Origin: Bromus sterilis
Lineage: Eukaryota; Streptophyta; Magnoliopsida; Poales; Poaceae
NCBI GenBank assembly: GCA_950022295.1
Contig: OX465597.1
Location: forward strand, 182,588,516 to 182,652,515
Direction: 5' to 3'
Length of the DNA: 64,000 bases
The notes beneath the pieces were generated by a model. It was not told the origin of the DNA and searched no databases. It saw only the letters and a program-made list of their open reading frames with translations. Position 1 is the stretch's first letter, and every line of letters starts with the position of its first letter. Positions 1 through 11,326 of the stretch are shown piece after piece. The translations under genes and the position numbers were made by a program.

Positions 1-1683
1 TTTCTTTCCATCCCACAAAGAGCAGACACCTTATGTTGACAAGAGATGCATGTCTTTATAGCATTTCATTGAGAATTTCCATATCACATTTTTGTTGACA
101 TTATCATTAAGATAAACAAGTTGTTTGTTGAGCCTTACTACATCAAACATCTTCCTTTGTGTTAGCATTTTTACTTATTGAATAATAACATAATAACATG
201 TTCTTTCAAAAGCTTCAAATGATCTAATCAAAATATAAAGGAGAGAGCAAAAGTTAAAAGTTATTAGTTGTTCTTTGACCAAAGGACATGTTTGCCATGA
301 TTTGATGACTTTTCTTGGTCCTACTTTTGATTGTAATTGAAGGTACTATTTCATAAGGGCCGTATAAGTTGAGGTTGTTGTTGAGGATGCTTGAGTTTAG
401 TAGGAGGAATTATGATGCTTCTTGTCTGTATTCTTATTATCGACACTTCACTCTCTAAACTTGTGGACAGGTTTACCGAGCTCAGTATTCACTTGGGGAC
501 AAGCGAGGTCTAAGCTTGGGGGAGTTGATACGTCCAAAATGCATAACTATTTTTTATCGTAATTCACCTCTATTCATTGATATATTTCATATTATGATGA
601 TGTTCTTATAGTGTTTTGTCTTGTTTTAGACAGTTTGCAACTTTCCAGTGCCGAAACAGCAAACGCAGGAATCAACGGGGAAAAGTCCACATCAAGTGGC
701 CATAACAGCACATCTCCAAATGACCTGAAAATCACGGGGTGTAATTTCCAAAAGATATAACGAAGACTGGTCGAAGGGCACCCAGAGGGGGGCCACAAGG
801 CTCTCAGGCGCCCTGGTGGCGCGGCCCCCCTCCTGGCCGCGTCACCTGGCTGCCTGGGAGGTGGGCTCCACTCCCATGATCAACCTTTGGCCTATATGTT
901 CCCTGTGACCTAAATACCCCAGAAGAAGAAGACTTTCCGGAGTTTCTCCACCGCTCCATGGTGGAAACCTAGAGAGAAGAAAAGACCTTTCCAGCGGGCA
1001 AATTCTGCCGGGGAAAACTCCTACTGGAGGGGGGAGATTGTCCTCATCACCATCGTCATGGGCATCATCGATATCATCATCATTATCACCCTCACCATCA
1101 GCACCGTCTCCATCTTCATCCCATCTCATCTCACCACTGCAACCCAAGTTGTAACCTGTATTATCCATCCCCTCTACTCTACCGGTGTTGATTACTCTAT
1201 GTGGTGAACGCCATTGAGTTTTTTTGGAGAAATATTGTTATGACCAGATTTTTTATCATATATTTATCACCACTGATGATGATGTCATTTATGTCTTGTG
1301 AGTACTTCTTTTAGTTCTTGAGGACATGGGAGAAGTCTAGTTGTTAGTAGTCATATGATGTTGAAGTAATATGTGTTTTTTGATATTTAAGTTGTGGTGT
1401 TATTCTTCTAGTGGTGTCTTGTGAACGTCGACTACATAAAACTTCGCCTTTTTAAGGACTTAGGGGAATGCATTGTGTAGAAAGTATGCTTATCGTGGGT
1501 TGCCGGAGTGACAGAAACCTGAACCCCAGTTCGGACACTTTTGCACGAGGGATTGTTGGGCCCTAAAGTTTATTGCTATGGTTAGGATTTTTCCTTAAGT
1601 TCTCTATTGTATTTGGGGATGCTTGCAAAAGGTTTAATCATAAGAGTGTGCTTATCTTAGTCTAGAAAGTGCACTAGCTTAGG
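1..1683 (+). mobile_element. Athila-like LTR retrotransposon: 3' internal end and left part of its LTR
   Basis: Positions 1-525 are the AT-rich non-coding tail of the internal region; I see no ORF of note there. A polypurine tract at 512-525 is followed directly by an LTR that starts tgatacgtcc at 526, a start typical of grass Athila-like families. The LTR has a GC-rich centre (about 780-1150) with CAT/ATC-rich runs. It is cut at 1683 by a solo LTR and resumes at 21394. The element enters from outside the window, so its gag, pol and 5' LTR are not visible. The family placement comes from the LTR start and the polypurine tract only. Confidence 0.75.
512..525 (+). promoter_or_regulatory. Polypurine tract of the outermost Athila-like element
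   Basis: The sequence aagcttgggggagt directly precedes the LTR start at 526. The same 14-mer serves or is repeated in the other two Athila-like copies of the window (59556-59569, and 17259-17272 and 19064-19077 on the minus strand). Confidence 0.8.
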
Positions 1684-2270
1684 TGTAACAACCCGTAATT
1701 TTCACCCAAATTAAAAATTTGTTTGTTGCGTTGCTTTGTTGATTGCCTGTGTTGTTTGCGGTGTTAGCTTCTTAGATTTATTAATCGGTGAATATTCCCC
1801 CCCCTCCTTCTCATACCGGCATGCGTGACCGACTTTCCCAACATGGCATACGACCTTGTTGCGGCACCAGGAAAGTCACCCGCTCACCGTCGCAATTTTC
1901 GGCACAAGACCAGCCATCACCAACGGTGCAGAAAAACCCCCATTTATATTTAAATGGGTTATTTTATCGGGAGGTGCTCGACGTTCTCATTTGGCGTTAA
2001 ACGATGTAGACGACGTCAGTCTAGTGCATCCAAGCGGTGTTTTAAATTTGGTGTGATTTCGGCTTCGTTTGATAGCTGAAAGATCAGATGTGCCAGGCAT
2101 AGTAGCCGGTGTAATTCCATGGGCGTATTTATAAAAATTTCACGCGGGAAGCCAACCTGCCAACAATATTTCCCTCTCATCTTCTAAACCTAGCCCACCT
2201 GAAAATCTAAGCCAGAAACCCCTCTAAATAGGACCAAAAACAACTCATTTAGCCTTCCCCAAGCATCTGC

Positions 2271-2278
2271 TATAAAAG
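2271..2278 (+). promoter_or_regulatory. TATA box of solo LTR copy 1
   Basis: The string tataaaag lies about 590 bp into the LTR, just upstream of the GC-rich segment. The sister copy has ctatataaag at the corresponding place on the minus strand (39153-39162). Confidence 0.6.
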
Positions 2279-2804
2279 GAAGGCAATCCCTTGCCATTTG
2301 GAGCAAAACCTCGCCTACCCTAACCCTCCACCTACCTCTAGCCGTCGCCACCCCACCTCAGATTATGTGCACAGCCAATCCCCACCCAGATCCAGATCCT
2401 ACTCGTCCTGATCCGTTGGATCTGGATCAGATAATTCACGTCGCGACACGTCATTACTTGGGGGGGGGGGTCTCCCAGCCCGAGCTCCTTCTCCCGCACC
2501 GGGCCGCCCCTCGCCTCCGCCCGAGTCGACCTCTGCCTCTGGCCGCCCGCCGCCGGAATCTGCCACGACCCCGCGCTCCGGTGAGGCCGCCGTCCACCCG
2601 AGCCTCTCCTCCCTCCTCTCACCTTCCTGCTCCGCCCTGCAGGTCGCCGGAGCCACCAAGACTCCCGCCGGCCGCCATGGACGCCGCCCCTAGAGCCGAC
2701 CTCCTCCATGAACTCCGACCGTCGCGGTCGTATCCGCACGCCGCACCACCGTCCCAGCCCCTCCCAGGCTTCCTCCACCTCGCGTCGACCCGCCTCTTCC
2801 TCGC

Positions 2805-4290
2805 CTGAAGCCACCGTGCGCCGCCGTCGACGACGTCCGGTTCGTCGCTCGGGAGCGATCCCGATCCACCGAGGACGAGCGCTGGGTTGTCGCCTCGCCT
2901 GCAGTAGCCCAAGGCCCAGCGCCCCCGCGGCCCATTAGGCTCGCGCCATCCAAGGTCTTCTTTCGCCCGTGGGCGGAGCCAGTGCTATCCGCCGCCCCTT
3001 CTTATTGGGCGGAGGCCCATGGTGAGGCGCCCCCCTTTTCTTTTTTATTTTATTGTTGATGTCCCTGTTGGGCTGGGCCCATGCGTTGTACCCGCCATGT
3101 GCGTTGTTTAGTTTGGTTGCGCTTACCTATGTAGGTCCATGTCACACCCCAACTATTATGCTAAATTTTACGGTGAACAAAATAATTTCTTTGTTGTGTT
3201 ACCATGCCATGTCTTGATTGATAAGATTGTTTGCCTTGTTTTGTTTTGTTGGTTGTTCCTTGCCATGCCATGTTATTACCATGTCTTTAGACTTGCTTCC
3301 CCTGACAAGTATTGCCTTCCTTGTGTTGTTGTCTTGTCTTGCTAAAGAATTAACCCATAAAGTAATGTTTAGCACTCCACTCATATTATAATAGCCACAC
3401 TTTTACCATCATAAAAAAATTAGTATCAATAAAATATGTTCTAAATAAATATTTTACTTCACAAAAATTCATTATTTAAATAATGAAAAATACCTCTATA
3501 GCATAAGGTAATTAATTAAAAGATTGAAAAAGTGCTAAATGATTTATTACCTGAAGCCACCGTGCGCTGCCGTCGGCGTCCGGTTCGTCGCTCGGGAGCG
3601 ATCCCGATCCAGCGAGGACGAGCGCTGGGTTGTCGCCTTGCCTGCAGCAACCCAAGGCCCAGCGCCCCCGCGGCCCAACAGGCTCGCGCCAGCCACGGCC
3701 TTCCTTCGCCCATGGGCGGAGCCAGTTCTATCCGCCGCCCCTACTTATTGGGCCGAGGCCCATGGTGAGGCGCCCCCATTTTCTTTTTAATTTTATTGTT
3801 GTTGTCCCTGGTTGGCTTAGCACATGCGTTATACCCGCCATGTGCAATTTTTAGTTAGGTTGCGCTTGCCTGTGTAGGTCTATGTCACGCCCCAACTTTT
3901 ATGCTAAATTTTAGGGTGAACAAAAACTTTGCTTTGTTGTGTTGCCATGCCTTGTCTTGATTGATAAGATTGTTTGCCTTGTTTTGTTTTTTTGGTTGTT
4001 CCTTGCCATGCCATGTTATTACCATGTCTTTAGACTTTCTTTCCCTGACAAGTATTGGCTTCCTTGTGTTGTTGTCTTGTCTTGCTAAAGAATTAACCCA
4101 TAAAGGAATGTTTAGCACTCCACTCATATTATAATAGCCACACTTTTACCACCATAAAAAATTAGTATCAATAAAATATGTTCTAAATAAATATTTGACT
4201 TCACAAAAATTCATTATTTCAATAATGACAAATACCTCTATAGCAAAAGGTAATTAATTAAAAGATTGAAAAAGTTCAAAATGATTTATT
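2805..4290 (+). repeat. Tandem duplication, two copies of about 746 bp
   Basis: Copy 1 runs 2805-3550 and copy 2 runs 3551 to about 4290. Both start ctgaagccaccgtgcg and both end at gatttattac. Each contains GC-rich solo-LTR sequence, then AT-rich sequence that begins tgtcac(a/g)ccccaac. The duplicated unit therefore spans the junction between the solo LTR and the DNA inserted in it. Scattered substitutions separate the copies, so the event is not very recent. Confidence 0.85.
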
Positions 4291-4763
4291 ACTATTACTA
4301 TAATAGTAATAATATTATAAACATATTTAAAAATTCCCTAAAAATTCTAACTAAATTAGGATAACATTACTGGAGATTTGTACAGAATTTATGAGACTTT
4401 AGTTTAAACTTTTGTTTAAAAATTTAAAACATTTTGGATGAGAATCATTTGCAAGTCTTTTAGAAACAAAAAAACACAGTATAAAAAAAAGAGGAACCCA
4501 TCCCTCTAGGCTGAAGCCCATCTCTCCTCTCTCCCTAACCCATGCCTATCTCTCCCTTACAACCAGGTCCCGCCTGTCGGTGCCTCACCCCAAGCGTTCG
4601 TCAGCCGCGGGTCCCACTGTTGATATCACCTAGCCGACGTCACCAGGGTCGCCCCCCTTCTCGTCCAACCCTCGCAGAGGACGAGGATCGCCAGGAGAGA
4701 GAGCGCGCGCTCTCGAGTCTTCCTCGCTGTCGTTTCCTGCCTCACCCCGCTCCTCCCCATCGC

Positions 4764-4770
4764 TATAAAA
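4764..4770 (+). promoter_or_regulatory. TATA box of the inserted LTR remnant
   Basis: The string tataaaa sits inside cgctataaaagggg. It follows a CT-rich stretch and precedes a GC-rich transcribed-leader-like segment. Confidence 0.5.
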
Positions 4771-6834
4771 GGGGAGCCCAGCGCCCCTCTCTCCTCACTA
4801 CACTCGCCACACCACCCCGCCAGCCTCGCCTTCCCACTGCTCTAGATTGAGCAGAGAGAAGTAAAGAGGAAGGAAGAAACGCAGAGAAGAAGGAAGGAGG
4901 AAGGAAGGGAGCTGAGGAGGAGAAGGAGCCATGGGAGGGAGGAGGCCGGCCGGTGCGCCGCTCCTCTCCCTCGCCTGAGCTCCCTGCGCCCGGAGCCGCC
5001 TACGTCTACCTTGAGCACCTCCGTTGTGCATTTTGTTTTCGTCGCCGAGTGCCGCCGTTTTAGGCACAAACGGAATCCCAAGGCCGAGCCGCACCCCCAC
5101 CGCCCTTCCCCATCGTTCTCCGGCCATCGGAACGCCGCCGATAAGCCTCTCCAACTCCTCCCGTGCGCCTTGGCCATCTACAGGCCAACCTCCCTGCTCG
5201 TTGGGGAAGAAGGCCCCTGGCCGTCGGATCTGGGGAGATCTAACGGCCCAGGGAGCCCCATACCCCTTCGGCTTAAGTAAAAAAACGGAGCAGCGCCTGT
5301 GCTAGGGCTCGGCCCACTGGAGAAAAATTACCTGTGCGCGTAGTATAGCCCGGGCCGGCCTGCTGAATCCTTTTCATTTTTATATCTGCAGAACCTATTT
5401 TAATATTAGAAATATAATTGTAAGTCAGAAAAATATGAAACAAATTTTGTGCTGATTCTACAATTATGCTTTATTTTTCTGCATGTGTAGAATTTTGTTT
5501 TGCTTAATCAAAATTGTGGCGTTTTATTATTAATTTGATTGCTTGTTTAATTCCCATAATTTTTATGTTAGATTATTATTAAAATTGCCTCTGGTCAGTA
5601 GCAGATTGATAAGCATTTAGTTAGTAAAAATAAAATAAATTTAAAGTTTTTAGTGAATAAAATGGGTTAGAAACATTGCTTTTAGTTAAAGTTGTTTTAT
5701 TTAATATTGATGTTAATAAATCAACCGTAATTATCCTAATACCTTGTCATACTTTTTTCACTTGATGTGGTGTTTTAGAAATTGCAACTAAATCAATATA
5801 AAACCACGTAAATTGTCTCCTTCTGTAATTGCTTGCTTTCGTTTGTGGGAATTGAGTGATGAAATGGTGTGCTTGCTATTGCCCTGTTGTGATGGTGAGA
5901 ATTTCATTTTGTTTCGTAACGTGTAGACGGGACGATTGACCCTGCAGGACAAGACTACCTCCAAGCTTCCCCCGAGACTGACCAGGAGACCACCGCCGAC
6001 GAAGGCAAGCCACCGTCAAAACTCAAACTTCGCTTTACCCATTTTTACTTTCCTTTTGTATCATGTATATTGTATCGTGCTAGTATTATATTCATATGGT
6101 TTGGGATTGTATTAGTTGTATTAGGAAAACAATACACCCCCCATAGCCTACCTATTTGGGAAAAGAAAGTAGAACCCCGGTGATCCCGGCACTCAGTCGA
6201 GACCACCACTCAGCTCTAGCATTATCATTACATAACAAGTTGGAAAGTCATACTTCATCCTATATGGTACGGCATACACCTAGGAAGGTGGTATGGCCGG
6301 GTTTGTGGAACATCGTCGGACATGGACAAAGTCTGGAGGGAATCTCTGTAGGTGCCGCCAAAACCTAGCCTTACAGTACAACCACTATACTCTGGTATGG
6401 GACAGGGCTAGTTGGTAGCTTGTTTGTCTTAGTGCGGGGGTCTTATAACTACACATGAATGGGTGATTCCACGAATCCGATAGCCCTCGAAGTCGATGGG
6501 TGAAATTCGCTAGGCTTAGTGTCGGAAAAAACCTTGGTTCTCATCGACTACGGTGCAGGCTTGGGTCCAAGAGGAGCATGACCTAACACACGGACAATCC
6601 ATGTAGTACGCAAGGGGTAGATTCACCTATACTAGGACAGACAAGGGGAAGACATTGGTCGATTATCCGAGACCCGCATACTGAAGTATGACGATCCGTG
6701 GGGACACACGACGGATGTATCAAATGTGGTGGGTAGAGTGTACAACCTCTGCAGAGTGAAAACTATTCGACTAGCCGGAGTTCCCGTTCATGGAAAGCTA
6801 GTGAGTCCACACTTTGTGGGGAATAGATGAGAAA

Positions 6835-7080
6835 GCCCACATTTCCTATTTTTATGGATATTCTGGTTTCTCTCGAATTCATGTTAACATTGCCGATCAA
6901 GAGAAGACCAATTTTACTTGTCCTTTTGGTAATTATGCTCATAGACGTATGCCTTTCGGTTTATGCAATGCCCCTGCTACTTTTCAAAGGTGTATGTCTG
7001 CTATTTTTCATGGTTTTTGTGAGGAAATTGTTGAGGTCTTCATGGAAGATTTCTCCGTCTATGGAACCTCTTTTGACTAC
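6835..7080 (+). pseudogene. Fragment of an Athila-type reverse transcriptase
   Basis: About 82 codons are in frame with the ORF that opens at 6814. They match the finger-palm part of Athila-lineage reverse transcriptase, with landmarks YGYSGF, DQEKTNFTCP, RRMPFGLCNAPATFQRC and the catalytic-box region FMEDFSVYGTSFD. The catalytic box normally reads FMDD; here the first Asp is Glu, so the protein would be inactive. Recognisable homology stops at about 7080, where the frame runs on into unrelated LTR-like sequence. No gag, integrase or LTR of the parent lies next to it. It is a stray fragment, either captured or left by a deleted nested insertion. Confidence 0.8.
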
Positions 7081-9723
7081 CCTGTGGATTGTGCCGCTGC
7101 TATCTATCATGCTTTCGCTTATTCCGCTGCTATTTGAGCCCGATGAGGCCATGTAAGACTATGTTATTTGTAAGACTTGTATTCGGTATTGTATGAACTT
7201 TGAGACTATGATATCCATGTCGAGTTGAGTGTCATGCGACACTGATCATGGGAGCATGACAGTATACACAGCTGGCCACTTCGGAAATATAGTCCGGGGT
7301 GCCCACAGTCCAGTAGCTTCAGATTCGGCCCAGTAGCTGATTTATCTTTTTCTGGTTTATTTAATTGGTACAATAATGTTATATTTGGCGATGCCCGTAT
7401 CTTTTTAACGGTAGCTCGCATCGCAACGTGTTAAACACGAAACTTGCTTAGTTTTTCTTGTAGATTAATAAAATGTGCCTTTTTGCCATGTTTGAACTTT
7501 TTTACATGTTTTTTCATTGCTATTTACACTGCTTGCCACCGTAAATGTAATAGGCCATAACTTTTTAATCGTTGCTCCGATAAAAATGTTATTTATATGT
7601 AACTTGACTAGAATTTTGTGTAGGTTGTGAATATGCTGCTCTTGCTTGCTAATAAAAATAGTAAAATATGTTTTAGGACAAAAAAGTAATAAAACTCTTA
7701 TTTATCATGGGGTAATTAGTATGCATTTCTTAGGATTTTACTCCACTTAAATTGACTAGCGTAGATAGTTTACTTTATGCTTCACCTCTTTCCCTGATTG
7801 TGTGACATGCCATGCTTGAGTGATATGCCATGTTAACAACCTTGCTCATTGTTGTGTAGCTACACAACTTGAACCATTGTAACCGTGCAGTATCGTCGTG
7901 TGTGACGAGTACTCCACTTAACATGTTAGTAACCGCTCTCGATGATAGATGTGATACCGTGCGTTGTCTCGTGTTTCCTTCTTGATGTTGTTTGCTGGTG
8001 ATTGCTTCGTAGTAATACATGCTTGTTCGATGATTGCTTTCCAGTGTTTACTTCTTGTGTGCTCCAGTGGATACTTTCGGAGACGATGCGAGTTTGCGAT
8101 CGACTACACCTTCGGAACCCGACTTATCAACAGGCAAGGACTATACATTACTTATGATCCATTCTATCATAACCAGCGGTTTGCATGCTAGTCTAGGTTA
8201 GGTTCAATGTTTGAGCCTACCACATGTTTACATCCTCTTTTAAACCGATATAGCCATGTCCCCTCTAAGAAAACCATGTACTGCTATGATACTATTGCTC
8301 GCTGATCAGCCCCTGCTTAGTATGCATGCTTAATATGCTACGAATGTTACCCTGTTACCTCCTGTTACTCCTTAGATTGGGCTATCACATTATTATATTG
8401 TTGTGGATGATATGATTATTATAACATTGACTATATTCGACGAAGGATGGAAGGTCTAGGCTATCCCGCCCCGACGCTTTGTTCCATTCGATTCACCTAG
8501 GACTCGAGTTTCGGGTATTGTGTCTTTTGACGAGCGTGCCTAACCGCGTGTGCGATTCTATGGGGTCCCCTCTTCTTACCTATCTAGCTCCAAACATTTC
8601 TAGTGGTGGCCCAAGCTGATGTACCATTTGAAACCGTGTGTATGACTGGTTCCGCGGCGAGCAGACTTTAAACAACTCGGGCCAGCAGAGACAGAGTTTG
8701 TTTGTTGGTCAACGCTGGTGACCTAGGGAAGCCCCTGAGTTCAGGTGACGCTAACCCCGACCTTAGCCATACGGAAGAGTCCGATCCGAGAGCGCGGCCA
8801 TCTTTTGGGTTGGGTGTTGATAACCCACATTTGCAGGGGATCGAGATAGTCTTCGCGGGTAAGAATAACCCAATTTATAGATTCGACTCAAGGGGAGACA
8901 AAGAATATCCATAAGCTTTAACAGTGGAGTTGTCAATTCCACCGCACCTGAGATACACTTACTTGCAACAAGATATTAATAGTAACTGCGATATGGAAGT
9001 GATGATAACAACGGAAATAGTGGTGGTGAAACAGTAATAGTAAAACAGCGAAAGTAAACAACTAGTAACCAGCAGAATTAAAAAACACTGTAGGCTAGGG
9101 AGATGGATGGTTGGGCGTTGCATGGATATGTCACATCATGTATTTAAATTGGGGCAAGGCACACATAAAAGCAATGATCATCTAGGCATAAATCAAACAT
9201 CAGGCATGTACCCCATAGGTAGTTGTACATGCTTGCAATAAGAACTTGCACAACATCTTTTGTCCTACCATCCCGCTATTAACGGGGCCAAAAGGAACTT
9301 ATGGAGATTAAGGTGCTCATGTCAAAGAGCACCGGAACAAAGCATTAACAATCAATGGATACATGGAATCCTCAAATTATAGTCCATCCCCTTTGGTGTC
9401 CCAAGCTGTCACCTTTGGGATCACCGGTTCCGGACTATAACAGGTGCATACAACTCATAGATATGATCAAGAACACAAATATATTCATGAAAACACATAG
9501 GGTTCAGATCTTAAATCATGGCACTCGGGCCCAAAGTGACAAGCAATAAGAGCAACAAGTTGAAGCAAAGATGATAAGCAACAATCTAGATGATAGGCAA
9601 CCTGCCCCCAACAATCTGATAAACTATTACATGATCTAACTCATCCAATCCCTACCATCCCCTTTGCCTACAGCAGGGAATTACTCACACATGGAAGGAG
9701 AAGTCATGGAGGGAGGATAGAAT

Positions 9724-10679
9724 TGATAGGGGGTGGCCCGATCTTCTCAGTAAGCGGACGGTGAATATGAGGGCGATGATAGATAACTTGTATGTAGCCG
9801 ATGAACTCTCCTCGCTAGACCCATGTTGCCAATGCGACAGCTCTCTACCCTTTGGATATTCAAAACTTCACACACTTGCGCAACGTAGCCGTCGACCACG
9901 AGACGGTGATTGCAATCTATTAATTCCCCAGTGGAACAACAGATCACACAAAACTTGCAGTAGAAGAACTTCAGATCGATACGAATTGAAGTCTTAATGA
10001 TTCAAGAGGAAAGCTTGAAGCTATTCTCAATATCTAGGGTTTATCTAAACGTGGTATGACCCTAAAACTCGCAGGGGGTCCGGTATTTATAAGCTAGGGG
10101 GTGTCAAACCCGGATACAAGGCCGCAGCCCGTCAGATCTGCGCGCAGGAAGTTTCGGATGTCGGATGGGTTTCGGACGTCCGATGCGTCGGACGTCCGAA
10201 ACGTGTCGGACTTCCGGATCGGTACTGTACTCGGGAGCCGTCGCGAAGATCTCCGTGTCGGACGTCCATTCCATGTCAAACGTCCATCGTGTGGAACGTC
10301 CGAAACTCGTCGGAGTTCCGTAACCCTTCTGTAACTCAAGGTCATCGCGGCGTCGTAGCTCCTGGCCTCCGATGTCGGACGTCCGAAAAAAGAGTCGGAC
10401 GTCCGAAAGTTGGAGATTCCTTCATCTTCTCCTCCTTCTGGATCCTCTTCTTCGTCATGATACCTGATTATGCAAACATACAAAGATTTAGGCAACATAA
10501 AGTTCTCATTACATAACATATCAAAATCTATTAAGAGCGAGTTCACCTGTTGTTCTATCAACTTTGCACGAGCTCTTGTGATAGGTCCAATTCTGATTTC
10601 ATCATCCTTCTTCTTTGTTGAATCAACTTGTTCTTCATGACGAACTAGAGATGTATTGGTAGTAAGGATGTCCTCATCA
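9724..10679 (-). repeat. 3' LTR of the CRM-like element
   Basis: On the minus strand it begins tgatgagg at 10679 and ends ccctatca at 9724. It carries five exact ggacgtcc palindromes (10174, 10190, 10260, 10377, 10397) and a TATA box (plus-strand tatttataag at 10084). Its U3 also encodes the C-terminal tail of the polyprotein. Confidence 0.9.
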
Positions 10680-11326
10680 TCTCCCCCCCCCTTCAAAAGG
10701 CGTCGACCTCGACGCTCCAAGGTCATCTCCCATGTATGGTGATAAATCAGCAACGTTGAAACTGTTGCTAGCGCCACCAAACTCGGCAATGGGAATATCA
10801 ATCGAGTAGGCATTGTCATTGATCTTGGCTAACACTTTGTAAGGACCAGCACCACGTGGCTTCAACTTGGAATTCCGCATCTCTGGAAACCTGTTCCTGC
10901 TTCACATAATCTGCCTCTCGGGTCTTCTCATGAATCCTGTAAGGACCAGCCTCTCGGGTCTTCTCATGAATCTGCTTCACATAATCTGCTCGATTGGATG
11001 CCTCCATATTAACTCGTTCCTGCAATGGAAGAGGCAGCAAATCAAGAGGTGTAATAGGCTTGAAACCATATACCACTTCAAAAGGACAAAAGTGAGTAGT
11101 AGTGTGTACTGCCCTGTTATAAGAAAATTCAACATTCGCGCAGATTTTTCTTCATCATAGCTCGCAATAATTGTGACAATGTTCTATTGACCACCTCCGT
11201 TTGACCATCAGTTTGGGGATGACATGTAGTACTGAACATCAACTTTGTTCCCAACTTTCCCCAAAGTGTCTTCCAGAAGTAGCTCACAAAATTTACATCC
11301 CTGTCAGACACAATTTTCATGACCAA
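10540..11326 (-). pseudogene. Integrase catalytic remainder and C-terminal tail of the CRM-like element
   Basis: Segment 11326-11129 holds the second catalytic Asp (VSDRDVNF) and the Glu (GQTEVVNR). It is out of frame with the upstream pol and lacks the residues between the first and second Asp. Segment 11076-10816 contains a local duplication of IHEKTREA. Segment 10880-10677 gives the integrase C-terminus (RGAGPYKVL, NVADLSPYM). The reading then passes through the polypurine tract into the LTR, where another frame encodes GPITRARAKLIEQQVN. Reading from pol into the 3' LTR is known for CRM elements. The frame changes at a run of nine G residues (minus strand, 10683-10691). Confidence 0.75.
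10680..10696 (-). promoter_or_regulatory. Polypurine tract of the CRM-like element
   Basis: The minus strand reads ttttgaaggggggggga followed by ga and the LTR start tgatgagg. The G run is also coding sequence (see the tail of pol). Confidence 0.75.

Larger units (their letters stand above)
3084..7318 (+). mobile_element. Remnant of another chromovirus-type LTR inserted in solo LTR copy 1
   Basis: Solo LTR sequence (compared with the copy at 35974-39626) stops near gggctgggccca at about 3083 and resumes near attcggcccagtagc at about 7315. The inserted stretch looks like one long LTR. It has a tgtcacacccc start (about 3140, repeated near 3883), AT-rich U3-like sequence, a TATA box at 4764, a GC-rich segment (4500-5300), and a U5-like tail (5880-6800) that resembles the U5 regions of the other chromoviral LTRs here. 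The tail is broken by an Athila reverse-transcriptase scrap at 6835-7080. Exact ends and a target duplication could not be fixed. Confidence 0.5.

Noticed and set aside
2338..2953. Several overlapping frames of 76-158 codons on both strands
   Set aside because: They all come from the GC-rich part of the solo LTR; no domain and no agreement between copies.
10094..10540. Protein-like repeats such as TSDASDV in the CRM-like LTR
   Set aside because: They are translations of the ggacgtcc palindromes, beyond the likely end of the polyprotein tail.
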